DNA of 64,000 nucleotides, taken from Bufo bufo. Taxonomy: Eukaryota; Chordata; Amphibia; Anura; Bufonidae. The position numbers and the translations under genes are program-made. The notes below the pieces were generated by a model that made no database searches, had not been told where the DNA came from, and saw only the letters and a list, made by a program, of their open reading frames with translations. Where the stretch lies: positions 162,781,183 to 162,845,182 of the forward strand of contig NC_053394.1 of the NCBI RefSeq assembly GCF_905171765.1. The letters run 5' to 3'. Shown here in pieces: positions 9,445 through 20,819 of the stretch (positions are counted from its first letter, which is position 1; each line of letters opens with the position of its first letter).

Positions 9445-12400
9445 ATGACAGGCAGAGGCAGGCCACCCCGCAGGGGCCATCGTGGTCGTGGTGCTGTGAT
9501 TCCCTTTGGCCCTAGAATAATGCCCAGTGTTCAGAGGCCACGTACCCTGAACTTGAAAAGTTCTGAGGACATAGCTTCGGGCACCTCTCCATCTCAGCTT
9601 CGGGCACCTCTCATGTTACCACTCGCCCGCCTGCCACCACCAACACTAGCACCACAGCTGCTTCACTTGATCTGTCAGAGGAGTTATTTACACATCAGTT
9701 GGAAGAAATGAGTGATGCGCAACCATTATTGCCAGAGGATGTAGATAACAGGACTATGTCTCAGTCAGGCAGCATTACACACATGGACGTACGGTGTGAT
9801 GATAATGATGTTGTACCCGCTGCTGCTTCCTTTGCTGAGTTGTCAGATACAAGTGAAGCGGTTGATGATGACGATGTGTCCGTGGATGTCACGTGGGTGC
9901 CCGCTCGAAGAGAAGAAGAACAGGGGGAAAGTTCAGATGGGGAGACAGAGAGGAGGAGGAGACGAGTTGGAAGCAGGGGGAGGTCGTCGCAAGGAGCTAG
10001 TGGCACAGTCAGACAGCATGTATCGGCACCTGGGGTCAGCCAGACAGCACGCCAATCAACGCGTGCTGTTGCCACCACCAGAATGCTGTCATTACAAAGC
10101 TCAGCAGTGTGGCATTTTTTTTGTGTGTCTGCCTCTGATAACAGCGATACCATTTGCAACCGGTGCCAAAAGAAACGGAGTCGTGGGAAATCCAACACCC
10201 ACCTAGGTACAACTGCTTTGCGAAGGCACATGATCTCACATCACAAACGCCTATGGGATCAACACATGATGACGAGTACAAGCAGCAGACAAGCTCAAAG
10301 CCACCATCCTCCTCCTGGTCGAGCATCTTCAGCCACGTCAACCACTGCTGTCCTCCTTGCCCCCTCTCAACCACCCGCCACTCCGCCTCTCACCTTCAGC
10401 AGTTCCTGCTCATTTGCCTACAGTCAGGTGTCTGTCCAGGAAATGTTTGAGCGTAAGAAGCCAATGTCAGAGAGTCACCCCCTTGCCCGGCGTCTGATAG
10501 CTGGCTTGTCGGAACTCTTAGCCCGCCAGCTTTTACCATACAAGCTGGTGGAGTCTGAGGCCTTCAAAAAATTTGTAGCTATTGGGACACCGCAGTGGAA
10601 GGTACCCGGCCGAAATTTCTTTTCACAAAAGGCAATCCCCAACCTGTACTCTATTTTGCAAAAGGAAGTCATGGCATATCTGGCACACAGTGTTGGGGCA
10701 AGGGTCCATCTGACCACTGATACCTGGTCTGCAAAGCATAGTCAGGGCAGGTATATCACCTACACTGCGCATTGGGTAAACCTGCTGACGGCTGCCAAGC
10801 ATGGAATGCATGGCTCTGCAGAGGAATTGGTGACACCGCCACGACTTGCAGGCAGGCCTGCTGCCACCTCCTCTACTCCTCCTTCTCCATCCTCTTCGAT
10901 AACCTCCTCGGCTGAGTCCTCTTCTGCTGCTGCGTCTTGCTCCACATCAACTGCACCCCCCCAGCTCCCCAGGGGCTATTCCTCATCCCGGATACGACAG
11001 TGTCACGCCTTCTTGGGGTTGACTTGCCTGAAAGAGAGTCACACCGGACCAGCACTCCTGTCCGCCCTGAACGCACAGGTGGATCAGTGGCTGACTCCGC
11101 ACCAACTGGATATCGGCAAAGTCATGTGTGACAACGGAAGCAATTTGTTAGCGGCATTGAATTTGGGCAAGTTGACACATGTGCCGTGCATGGCACATGT
11201 GTTGAATCTGATTGTACAACGCTTTGTACATAAGTACCCAGGCTTACAGGACGTCCTCAAGCAGGCCAGGAAGGTGTGTGGCCATTTCAGGCGTTCCTAC
11301 ACGGCCATGGCGCACTTTTCAGATACTCAGCGGCGAAACAACATGCCAGTGAGGCGCTTGATTTGCGACAGCCCGACACATTGGAATTCAACACTCCTAA
11401 TGTTTGACCACCTGCTCCAACAAGAAAAAGCCGTCAACGAGTATTTGTATGACCGGGGTGCTAGGACAGCCTCTGCGGAGCTGGGTATTTTTTTGCCTGT
11501 AGGCTCTTGCGTCCTTTTGAGGAGGTGACAAACCTAGTCAGTCGCACTGAAGGCACCATCAGCGACATCATACCATTTATTTTCTTCCTGGAGAGTGCCC
11601 TGTGCGGAGTGCTGGATCAGGCCGTAGATGAGCGTGAAGAGGAAGAGGAAGAGTTGTGGTCACCATCATCACCAGAAACAGCCTTATCAGCATTGCTTGC
11701 TGGACCTGCGGCAACGCTGGAAGAGGAGTCTGAGGAAGAGGAGTCAGAGGAGGAATGTGGCTTTGAGGAGGAGGAAGACCAACCACAGCAGGCATCCCAG
11801 GGTGCTCATTATCACCTATCTGGTACCCATGGTGTTGTACATGGCTGGGGGAAGAGCAGACCTTCAGTAAGATCAGTGAGGATCTCGGTGAGTAGCTCGA
11901 CATCAAACCTTGTGCAAATGGGGTCTTTCATGCTGTTGTGCCTGTTGAGGGACCCTCGTATAAAAAGGCTGAAGGAGAACGACCTGTACTGGGTGGCCAC
12001 GCTACTAGACCCCCGGTATAAGCAGAAAATGCCTGAAATGTTACCGAATTACCAGAAGTAGGAAAGGATTCAGCAGTTACAAAATAAATTAAAAAGTTTG
12101 CTTTACACAGCGTATAAGGGTGATGTCACAGCACAACGGGAATCTAACAGGGAAGAGGTGAAAGTAATCCTCCTCCTACCACGACCACGCCGGCAAGGAC
12201 AGGACGCTTTACAGACGTGTTGTTGATGGAGGACATGCAGAGCTTTTTAAGTCCTACGCATCGCCACAGCCCTTCGGGGTCCACCGACTCGACCGACAGG
12301 TAGCAGACTACCTCGCCTTAACTGCAGATATCGACACTCTGAGGAGCGATGAACCCCTTGACTACTGGGTGTGCAGGCTTGACCTGTGGCCTGAGCTATC

Positions 12401-12593
12401 CCAATTTGCGATAGAACTTCTGGCCTGCCCCGCTTCAATTGTCCTGTCAGAAAGGACCTTCAGTGCAGCAGGAGGTATTGTCACTGAGAAGAGAAGTCGC
12501 CTAGGTCAAAAAAGTCTAGATTACCTCACCTTTATTAAGATGAATGAGGCATGGATCCCGAAGGGACTGACAATGGGCGATACATTTGACTAA
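9445..12593 (+). pseudogene. hAT transposase with BED zinc finger, broken
   Basis: Translation would start at the ATG at 9445 with an Arg/Gly-rich tail (TGRGRPPRRGHRGRG). The frame is lost at about 9.6-9.7 kb and resumes in the 9699-11528 frame. That part holds an acidic region, a BED-type zinc finger (CNRCQKK, later HMISHH), the RNase H-like hAT core with TTDTWS (about 10,715) and VMCDNGSN (about 11,130), and CMAHVLNL. A further frameshift near 11.5 kb is followed by an acidic stretch and DPRYKQKM, with a stop at 12059-12061. After another break the dimerisation region with SERTFSAAGG ends at 12593. The enzyme would excise and insert hAT ends, but with at least three breaks this copy is dead. 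Confidence 0.85.
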
Positions 12594-13320
12594 AAAAGGC
12601 CTGGTGATGAGATGAGCTGCCTTGGGCTAAAAATGGTCCACACGCTGCTGTATTTTATCTCTGCATGCCGGATGACTTGCATGACTTATCCGCCACCAAC
12701 TAGGGTTCAAGCCGCAATGTTTTAGTGCACTTTCTGCCTGGAAAACATAAATTTTTCTGGCCGCTGCTACAGCAGCGGCTGCAACAATACCAAATTTTTC
12801 TGGCATGTGTACATTCCTAATTTTTCTGGCCTCTGGTGCTGCACTGTGGCTGCAAAAACAAAACAAAAAAAAAAGGCACATACATGTGTCAATTCCCCTT
12901 CGTGATCGTTACCTTGTTGTGTTGAGGGGCTTGCGTATCACAATGAAGCGACCACCTCGATGAGTGTGTTGGCAATGTTGGCACACCCCAGATGATAAGG
13001 TCGTTGCTTCATTGTGAACAGACCAAAAGCGATCGGCTGGATAATTTTGCATAGAAAAAACATTAATTTTCTTTGTGATCATCTAAGGTGATCATCAAAG
13101 CCTACTAGGCCAACAATGGACCCACACTGCAGAATCATTGTTTTCTGGGTCACTTAACTGTCACTGAACTACCTCAGCACGACTATAGGCTTTGAAAAAC
13201 CCCCATCGCCTGCAATCTCCCAAACGTGTGCACGAGCACAGTCATCACTACACCAAGATTGACGCATAGAGGAATAAAATTTATGTCATGAGTGTGTCAA
13301 CTATTGACACCTCTTTGCGG
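12594..13320. other. hAT 3' non-coding region
   Basis: No coding region is seen. It includes repeated TTTTTCTGGC phrases (about 12750-12830) and an A-rich run at 12850-12870. It is bounded by the transposase stop and the 180 bp tandem repeat and belongs to the hAT element. Confidence 0.5.
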
Positions 13321-13324
13321 TTGT

Positions 13325-13930
13325 CTAAAATCTATTCCATACACGTCCCCTGATAGGGGACGTAACAGGGATTAAACTGATAGGAATAGTACTACTTAAC
13401 ACACCACTCATATCTGGTGGCACAGTACATTGCAAGGCGTATGTGCAGTGCCCCAAATTGGAAGTAGCAGGACCAACCAAGCATCTTTTTCCATCTCCCG
13501 GTTCCTAAAATCTATTCCATACACCTGCCCCTGATAGGGGACGTAACAGGGATTAAACTGATAGGAATAGTACTACTTAAACACACCACTCATATCTGGT
13601 GGCACAGTACATTGCAAGCCGTATGCGCAGTGCCCCAAATTGGAAGTAAGAGGACTGACCAAGCATCTTTTTCCATCTCCCGGTTCCTAAAATCTATTCC
13701 ATACACCTGCCCCTGATAGGGGACGTAACAGGGATTAAACTGATAGGAATAGTACTACTTAAACACACCACTTATATCTGGTGGCACAGTACATTGCAAG
13801 CCGTACGCGCAGTGCCCCAAATTGGAAGTAAGAGGACCGACAAAGCATCTTTTTCCATCTCCCGGTTCCTAAAATCTATTCCATACACCGGCCCCTGATA
13901 GGGGACAAAACAGAGATTAAACTGTTAAGA
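13325..13930. repeat. Tandem repeat, 180-182 bp unit, in hAT
   Basis: Three full units and part of a fourth start with CTAAAATCTATTCCATACAC at 13325, 13505, 13687 and 13869. Each unit carries CCCCTGATAGGGGAC, a small palindrome, and ACTCATATCTGGTGGCACAG, which closely matches a block in the 5' minisatellite of the same element. Confidence 0.93.
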
Positions 13931-13959
13931 ACAGATTTTTTTTAATAAAAAAAAAAGAA

Positions 13960-14460
13960 GACAGCCTCTGCGGAGGTATTTTTTGGCCGTGTTACTGAAC
14001 TCTCATGCACAATGGCTGTAGGCTCATGCGTCCTTTTGCGGAGGTGACAAACCTGGTCAGTCAAACCCAAGGCAACATCATCAACCTCATCCCATATGCT
14101 GGAGCATGCCCTGCGAAGAGTGCTGGATCAGGCCGTAGATGAGCATGAAGAGGAAGAGTTGTGGTCACCATCACCACCAGAAGCAGCCTTGTCGTCGTCG
14201 ATTGCTGGACCTGCAGTAACGCAGAGAGAGGAGTCTGAAGAAGAGGAGTCAGAGGAGGAAGGTGGCTTTGAGGAGGAGGAAGACCAACCACAGCAGGCGT
14301 CCCAGGGGGCTTGTTGTCACCTTTCAGGGACCCTTGGTATTGTGTGTGGCTGGGTGGAGGAAGAGACCTTCAATGACGTCAGTGAAGACAAGGAACGGGA
14401 CATGGCTAGCTTGGTATCCAACCTTGTGCAAATGTTTGCAGTTGTTTGCGGTGCGTTAAA
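13960..14460 (+). pseudogene. Second, partial copy of hAT transposase segment
   Basis: The stretch is similar in DNA and protein to 11470-11940 of the main transposase: AGCCTCTGCGGAG, then VLDQAVDEHEEEELWSP, an acidic run, and DQPQQASQGA. It is not a tandem neighbour but lies 2.5 kb downstream, after the 180 bp repeats. It preserves about 40 bases (near 13990-14030) absent from the first copy, so it comes from a related element or an older state of the gene rather than a recent copy. The frame is closed before any further domain. Confidence 0.75.
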
Positions 14461-14892
14461 CGGGGAGTTTGGTCTGTCAGGGGTTGGTCTGTCACTGTGA
14501 AGCGGGCGTAACCCTTGCACTAACTGATCGATACAACATCATACCTGATCGTATACACACACTGGATGTTTTAAAGCATGTTATTCCAAACAATTTAGGA
14601 ATGTTAGGTGATTTATGCTCTTTATGGATTAAAACCCAACTCTGCGTCAACTACGTAATTTTCCATGGGAGTTTTGCCATGGATTCCCCTCCGGCATGCC
14701 ACAGTCCAGGTGTTAGTCCCCTTGAAACAACCTTTCTATCACTATTGTGGCCAGAAAGAGTTCCTGTGGGTTTTAAAATTCGCCTGCCTATTGAAGTCTA
14801 TAGCGGTTCGCTTGTTCGCGAACATTTGCGGAAATTCGCGTTCGCCGTTCGTGAACAGAAAATTTTATGTTCGCGACATCTCTAGTGCAGAC

Positions 14893-15497
14893 CATGAGGT
14901 GAAATTATATAGCCAAGGAATTGGATCTCAGTCTGGTGAAATTCAAATTTTTCAATCTTAATGTAAAGTTGATTCTTCCTTAGACGTTCCAAAATTATTC
15001 TCACAGGTCTCTGATGTTCTTCCATAGAGTTAGAGAAGATCAAGATATCGTCCAAAAAGATGACTACAAACTGGTCCAGAAGATCTCTGAAGATATCATT
15101 GACGAGATGATGAAAAGTGGCAGGGGCATTGCAAAGACCAAAAGGCATAACAAGATATTCGAAATGTCCATATTGTGACCTGAAAGCTGTCTTCCATTCG
15201 TCTCCAGATCTGATACGGACCAAGTTATAGGCACCTCGCAGGTCTAACTTGGTAAAAAAAATTAGCATGTCGCACTCTCTCCAAAAGCTCAGGGATCAAT
15301 GGTAAAGGATAACGATTTTTGATTGTAATTTTGTTAAGTTCTCGGTAGTCAAAGCAAGGTCTAAGAAAACCGTCCTTCTTCTTAAAAAAGAATATGGGAG
15401 CCCCGGCCGGTGAGGAAGATGGGCGGATAAACCCCTTAGCCCGATTTTCTTCTATGTAGTCCTTGAGGGCTTTTAGTTCAGGGTCTGCCAAAGGGTA
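14893..15497 (-). pseudogene. Ty3/gypsy reverse transcriptase palm, broken
   Basis: On the minus strand, 15491-15262 encodes the RT start ([33 protein letters not shown]) and 15268-14893 encodes the palm with [27 protein letters not shown] and the catalytic [10 protein letters not shown]. The two parts lie in different frames. The shift falls at a run of A bases (about 15255-15262), so it is probably a single-base slip. The sequence continues across the hAT insertion into 5057. RT copies the element RNA; this copy is inactive. Confidence 0.9.
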
Positions 15498-16767
15498 GAT
15501 GTTTCCAAAACATCATGCTGTGCCCCCCCATGTGCCCCCCCAACTAAACTGCCCCCCACAAGTGAGCCGCCGCAGTCGGGCACAGGGAGATGGGCGCTTC
15601 CATTGCGCTCATCTCCATAGTCATCTGCCGGCCTGTGCTGCGGCGGTGCAGGGAAGGGAGAGGCGTGTCCCTTTCCCTTCCTCTGATAGGCTGCAGGCAC
15701 TAGGCCGGCAGCCTATCAGAGGCCGGCGCAGACGGCGCGATGACGTCATCGCGCCGCCTGAGCCATACAGCGCGGGACACAGGCCGGAAGAGGCCTGCAT
15801 CGCATCGCTGACATGGAGGTAAGTATGATTTTTTTTTTTTTTTTTTTACAACAGTGTTACTGGCACATTGGGGGGGGGGGCTTATTACTGGCACATTGGG
15901 GGGGGGCTTATTACTGGCACATTGGGGGGGCTTATTACTGGCACATAGGGGGGCCTATTACTGGCACATTGGGGGGGGTTCTTATTACTGGCACATTGGG
16001 AGGGCTTATTACTGGCACATTGGGGGGGCTTCTTACTGACACATTGGGGGGGCTTATTACTGGCACATTGGGGGGGCTTATTACTGGCACGTTATTGGTG
16101 GGCACTATAGGGGCATCTACTGAGGCCAAAAAGAAGGAGTATTTTATATGGGAGGCTCTGTACAGTAGAATTTTATACTGGGACACATTATGGTGGGTAC
16201 TATGGGGAAAGGGGGAGAGGAGTACTATGGAGTCATCTACGGGGGGCACTAAGAAGGGGTATTTTATACTTGCAAATTATGGGGGACACTGAGGGTATCT
16301 ACTGGGGCACGATATATGGGGCATTTTATACTGGTACATTATGGGGGGCACTAGGAGGAAGGGGCGAGAGGAGCACTATGGGGGCATTTACTGGGGGCAC
16401 TATATAGGGGTATTTTATACTGGCACATTATGGGGGACATTAGCTCAACTAGGGGCATTACAAGGGGGTATTTCTTGCACTGTCACATTATAAGGAGAAT
16501 TATTTCTACTGGGGGGGCATTATGGTGGGCTTTATTACGCCCCCATGGTATGACCCTCTAGTAGCAGCACCAGCCTCTCCCTGCTCTGCTATCCCTCTGC
16601 TTCAAATCCTTATTATGAAATCTTTCTCATTAGGATGAAACACAACATCAGCTCCACCGAGCCCCCCAGCCAAAGTGTTGAAGTGGTGTCCGAGATCCCC
16701 AAGGGCCAAGCCAAGTAACTGTAAGTTTTCATGTGAAATATGTTTATGTTATACACATATAGCATAC

Positions 16768-17000
16768 ACTGTGCCACACAATGTACAGTATACCTCTACA
16801 CTGTGCCACACAATGTACAGTATACCTCTACACTGTGCCACACAATGTACAGTATACCTCTACACTGTGCCACACAATGTACAGTATACCTCTACACTGT
16901 GCCACACAATGTACAGTATACCTCTACACTGTGCCACACAATGTACAGTATACCTCTACACTGTGCCACACAATGTACAGTATACCTCTACACTGTGTAG
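16768..17000. repeat. 32 bp tandem repeat in hAT-like copy A
   Basis: About seven near-perfect units of a 32 bp sequence containing CTGTGCCACACAATGTACAG and TATACCTCTACA. Frames are open over it only because the unit lacks stops. The same repeat is longer (about ten units) and more diverged in copy B at 26225-26560. Confidence 0.95.
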
Positions 17001-17344
17001 TCTGTTCTATAAGCACCCTTGTTCTGTGGCGGCGGACAGAAAATAATCTGGAAGTGCCACTCCCGAGACCAGGCTTTGGATCCGCCACTGGACCGCTCAC
17101 AGGAGTGTACATTTCTTCTAAACTGTAATCCGTATCCTCTGACCTGCAGAAATCAGCGCTCGCTCGGTAACAACTAACAGGCAGTGCCTTTAGGCTGTAG
17201 CCTGGCCCTGTTACCGAAGCTAGCCAAGTGGTGTAAGGTTAAGGTACTAGTAGAGATGAGCGGCCGCTGAATCCGGATTTAAAGTTAAAGTTACTGCAGG
17301 ATATGGATTACAGTTTAGAAATGTCAAATGTACACTCCTGTGAG

Positions 17345-17620
17345 AGGCGAGGAGGGAGATCTGTGGATGACACTGTTATAGGGAGGGGGATCTGTGGATG
17401 ACACTGTTATAGGGAGGGGGATCTGTGGAGGACACTGTTATAGAGAGGGGGAAATGGGGATGACACTGTCATGGGGTGGATCTGTGGATGACACATATAG
17501 CATAAGATGCTATATACGGTATGTGTCATCCACAGATCCCCCCCATAGCAGTGTCATTCACAGATCCCCCTCCCATAACAGTGTCATCCACAGATCCCCC
17601 TCCCTATAAAAGTGTCATCC
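17345..17620. repeat. Inverted minisatellite around palindrome, copy A
   Basis: Units with GATCTGTGGATGACACTGTT run one way to about 17490. After the palindrome TAGCATAAGATGCTA they run in reverse complement to about 17620. The whole block can fold into one long hairpin. Confidence 0.85.
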
Positions 17621-17865
17621 ACAGGCAGCTAGGACATGTTGAAATCTGAGTGATTTTTTTATTTATTTTTTAAACCACAGACAGCAGGACTTTTCTTCCC
17701 TGTTGCGGTTTTAGGTATTGGGTAAAGTATCGCAGCATTTCTAAGCGTACTTGTGTAAATGTATCGTTGTTATAGCTGCCCCCCCCTACTTTTGTCCTGG
17801 CCCCCAGTGTGCCCCCCCCCCCCCCAAAAAAAATTTGAAAGCTAGAGACGTCACTGGGTGCACCA

Positions 17866-18516
17866 GGAAGTAATTCTATAGAACAATCGTAGGGTCGGTG
17901 TGGGGGGAGCTTGTCCACATTTTGTTTATCGCAAATGTCCACAAATTCCTTATATGCAGAGGGTAACTCTATTTACTTATTATCTTGAGGTGGATTTTCT
18001 GAGCCTTGTTCAGACTGAGCTGTTGAAAGAACATCCTCCACTGGGAAGCTTATTTCTTTGGTTTCCCAGTTGATAACAGGGTTCTGTGCTTGCAACCAGG
18101 GTAGGCCAAGAATAACAGGGAAATGTGGAGAAGAGATCAATAGAAATGATAGGACTTCATGGTGATGAGGTGTTATAATGATTTCAAGTGGCTCCATCTC
18201 TTGATCCACCGGCCCTGAGCTCAGTGGGGATCCATCTACTGTCCCCATTACCACAGGTAAGAGCTTTTTCTGAAATTTAACCCCATGCCTTTGCGCAAAA
18301 GAAAGGCCCATGAAATTGCCACTAGCCCCAGAGTCCACCATAGCAGAGGTGGATATCCACTGAGAGTTAATCAAGAACTTAATGGGAAAGAAGCAATGGG
18401 AGTCTTTATCCTCTTTCTAAATATGAGGGGCCACAGATGAAATGGAATGGATGATTGCTTTCTCAGATAATTCTGTTTCCGAAGCAATTGATTCTCCATC
18501 GGAAAAGTCAGGATAG
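17866..18516 (-). pseudogene. Ty3/gypsy protease and RT linker
   Basis: The minus strand encodes an aspartic protease with AMVDSGASGNFMG as the active-site motif and VILGLPWL as the C-terminal flap/helix motif, in an open stretch 18374-17973 that ends with a stop. Downstream, in another frame, lies LPPHRPYDCSIELLPG, a conserved start of the gypsy RT. Upstream (to about 18516) the gag-protease linker continues. The protease would cut the Gag-Pol polyprotein. The element is split here by copy A of the hAT-like element on one side and by an inverted-repeat insertion on the other. Confidence 0.87.
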
Positions 18517-18579
18517 GTAATAGCTGCCACCAACCTCCGCGGACTAGCTGTCCGCGGAGGTTGGTGGCAGCTATTACAT

Positions 18580-19126
18580 AAAATTATCTGCCTGAATAGA
18601 CGTATGAGGAGAAAAATAATAAATAGTTTACTAAATATAAATAAGGGAAACTGAATATCACATCTGTGACTATCTGGCTACCAGACTCCAATAAAGTGGT
18701 GTAGGAGAGGGATTAAATCCACACCACTGTCATAGGGTCCGGACTAGAACCCTATCCAGCCAGCACATCGGTGCTAATATAAGCTGGTAAGGGAACAAGG
18801 CAGGTAGATCCACACCTGATACACCTGTGCCTGGTTCAATCCATTGAGCCATGCCTTGTTCCCTTACCAGCTTATATTAGCACCGATGTGCTAGCTGGAT
18901 AGGGTTCTAGTCCGGACCCTATGACAGTGGTGTGAATTTAATCCCTCTCCTACACCACTTTATTGGAGTCTGGTAGCCTGATAGTCACAGACGTGATATT
19001 CAGTTTCCCTTATTTATATTTAATAAACTCTTTATTATTTTTCTCCTCATACGTCTATTCAGGCAGATAATTTTATGTATTATTGGACGTAAAATTTCTT
19101 TTCCTACGTTACTGTGAATTTATTTT
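18580..19126. mobile_element. Inverted-repeat insertion with 14-base duplication
   Basis: It is flanked by identical 14-base direct repeats, GGCAGCTATTACAT (18566-18579 and 19127-19140). The interior is a long imperfect palindrome: the left arm (about 18580-18815) mirrors the right arm (about 18840-19080), and both include AATAAAGTGGTGTAGGAGAG or its complement. It has no coding region. The long duplication argues against hAT or Tc1 and for a retro-type insertion such as a PLE or SINE-like copy. The family is not identified. Confidence 0.6.
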
Positions 19127-19134
19127 GGCAGCTA

Positions 19135-20125
19135 TTACATATCCTGAGTAGGGCAGTTGATAAGGAAGTGGTCAGACTTTCCACAGTAAAAGCATAGACT
19201 TTCCCGGAGCCTATGCTCCCTTTGATCAACATTTTCAAGTCTAAGTATGGAATCTACTTGCATAGGCTCACTTCCTGATTCTCTGTAAATCTTTCCTTGG
19301 GGTTCCTTGGAAGTGGAGACAGGAAAAGAGGGAGACTGCTTAGTATCATTATTCAAGGTAGCCCATTTGTCTTGTCGTCGTTCAGACAGTCAGGTATCGA
19401 TTAGAATGCAATGGTTAATAAAAGCATCCAAACCTAATGGGGTCTCTGCACTAGCAAGTTCATCTTTTAATGCGCTGCATAGTCCTTTCTTAAAAAAAGA
19501 CATTTTTGCTGCGTCGTTCCAATCGGTGTCGACAGCCCACCTCTTGAACTCCATTACATACTCTGTGACAGGGCGTCTGCCTTGGCGCAATGCTAGTAAT
19601 GCTGCTTCAGCTGTAGCATCTCGATTGGGATCATCAAACATTTGACTCATGGCATTGATAAAGTCCTCTAAGTGATTTAGTCAGGCGTCTTGAGTCTCAA
19701 TCAATGGACTAGCCCAGGCAATGGCTTTATGTGTCAGCAGCATAATAATACATAAGACTTTAGATCTATCAGTAGGAAACTGAGTTAAATTAACATCAAA
19801 GTACAGCCTACATTGATTAAGGAACCCCCAGAACTTGTCGCGGTCTCCGCCAAATCTGAATGGTGGTAACTTAGGGGTCATTGCAGGCACTATAGCGGGT
19901 GGTACAGAAACTTGATTCTCCAAGTAGACTATCCGGTTGGATAATGTCTGCACGGTACCACGAAGCTCGTGAATCGTTTGTCCATAAATTTGGATGTTGT
20001 GGGAAGTCTGTCCTTCAAATGCGTCATATATATTTTTTTAAGTCTGCATCTTGGTGCGCATATTAGCCATAGCCATGCAGTTGCTTAATGCGAACCTCTG
20101 AACTCCCAGTCCCAGCGGACTCCAT
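19135..20125 (-). pseudogene. Ty3/gypsy Gag, broken
   Basis: The gag gene reads leftwards from an ATG at 20125 (MESAGTGSSE). Pieces in different frames hold the capsid-like part (LPPFRFGGDRDKFWGF at 19.9 kb; GRRPVTEYVMEFKRWA at 19.5 kb) and a nucleocapsid zinc knuckle CFYCGKSDHFLINC near 19.16 kb. There are frameshifts near 20.03 kb and 19.68 kb. Gag would form the virus-like particle. It is followed downstream, after the inverted-repeat insertion, by the protease. Confidence 0.87.
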
Positions 20126-20142
20126 TTTTGGCTTGAGTATTC

Positions 20143-20819
20143 TGTCACGATACTAGTGGAATACTGTTGGAATCTAATGGCAGAGACAAGGCCTAAACAC
20201 AGGAGGCACCGGAGTCTTGAACAGGAGGTTGCAGGACTAAAGGATGAAGCAGAGCCAGGCAGGCAGAGCTGTTACCGGTATCAACGGTGCAGGACCGAAG
20301 GATGCAGCAGAGCCAGACAGATGGAGCCGTTACCGGTAGCAAAGGTGCAGGACCGAAGGATGCAGCAGAGCCAGGCAGGTGGAGCCGTTACCGGTAGAAA
20401 CGATGCAGGACCGAAGGATGCAGCAGAGCCAGACAGGTGGAGCCGTTACCGGTAGCAACCGTGCAGGACCAAAGGATGTAGTAGAGCCGAGGTCAGACGA
20501 GCAATGGGTCAGGGCAGGCGGCACAGTAACATAGTCAGGTAATCCGGGTTGGCAACAGGAGGTAGCAGAATGTCACAGAGTAGCAGGGTAAACCGCAAGG
20601 AGGAGGAACAAACCAGAGAGCTAGTTCCAAGCAAGAGGAATGCACAAGCAGAAGCTAAAACACAATACTCAAGCAATTAGTAGACGGCTTGAGAGGTTTA
20701 AACGTGAAACAGGAAGTAAGATGGCACCCAGCTGAGACACAATCCACCATCTTAACTGAGGGAGAACTTGAGGGCAAGACAATCTGAACTAAACAGTCAT
20801 AGCAGAATGATTCCTGACA
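20143..20819 (-). repeat. 5' LTR of the minus-strand gypsy element
   Basis: On the minus strand the block begins TGTCAGGAATC and ends ATCGTGACA, so it has TG...CA ends with short inverted repeats, and it lies 18 bases before the gag ATG. A 58 bp minisatellite (about four copies) lies inside it. The matching 3' LTR is not in the window because the element is truncated near 4.6 kb. No clear tRNA-type primer-binding site was seen after it. Confidence 0.65.
20225..20500. repeat. 58 bp minisatellite within gypsy LTR
   Basis: The motif GCAGGAC starts at 20231, 20289, 20347, 20405 and 20463, an exact 58-base period. Each unit includes GAGCCGTTACCGGTAG. Open frames over it are repeat by-products. 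Confidence 0.93.

Larger units (their letters stand above)
5058..14884 (+). mobile_element. hAT transposon, 9.8 kb, minisatellite-rich
   Basis: The ends are inverted (TAGAGATGTC at 5058, GACATCTCTA at 14875-14884) and flanked by an 8-base duplication with one mismatch, GTGTAGAC (5050-5057) and GTGCAGAC (14885-14892). Eight-base duplications are the hAT hallmark. Both ends carry several GCGAAC/GTTCGC motifs that could bind transposase. Inside are a minisatellite of about 3.9 kb, a broken transposase gene (9445-12593), three copies of a 180-182 bp repeat, and a partial second copy of a transposase segment (about 13960-14460). It is inserted in the RT gene of the minus-strand gypsy element. Confidence 0.9.
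15498..17865 (-). mobile_element. Non-autonomous hAT-like element, copy A
   Basis: It is inserted in the gypsy element between the RT start and the preceding stretch LPPHRPYDCSIELLPG. It is the reverse-complement relative of the full-length copy at 25487-28059. The right end reads, on the minus strand, CAGTGACGTCTCTAGC; the left end has lost about 50 bases. Inside are a GC-rich segment with AGGCTGC palindromes (15660-15720), a G-rich 25 bp tandem repeat (about 15850-16100), a 32 bp repeat (about 16768-17000) and a 28-31 bp repeat folded around a palindrome (about 17345-17620). It has no transposase; frames over the repeats are artefacts. Confidence 0.75.

Noticed and set aside
16675..17128. 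Long ORFs with repeating YTVPHNVQYTSTLCH-type peptides (also 26183-26849)
   Set aside because: They arise from a 32 bp tandem repeat without stops and are open in several frames at once; there is no codon or start context.
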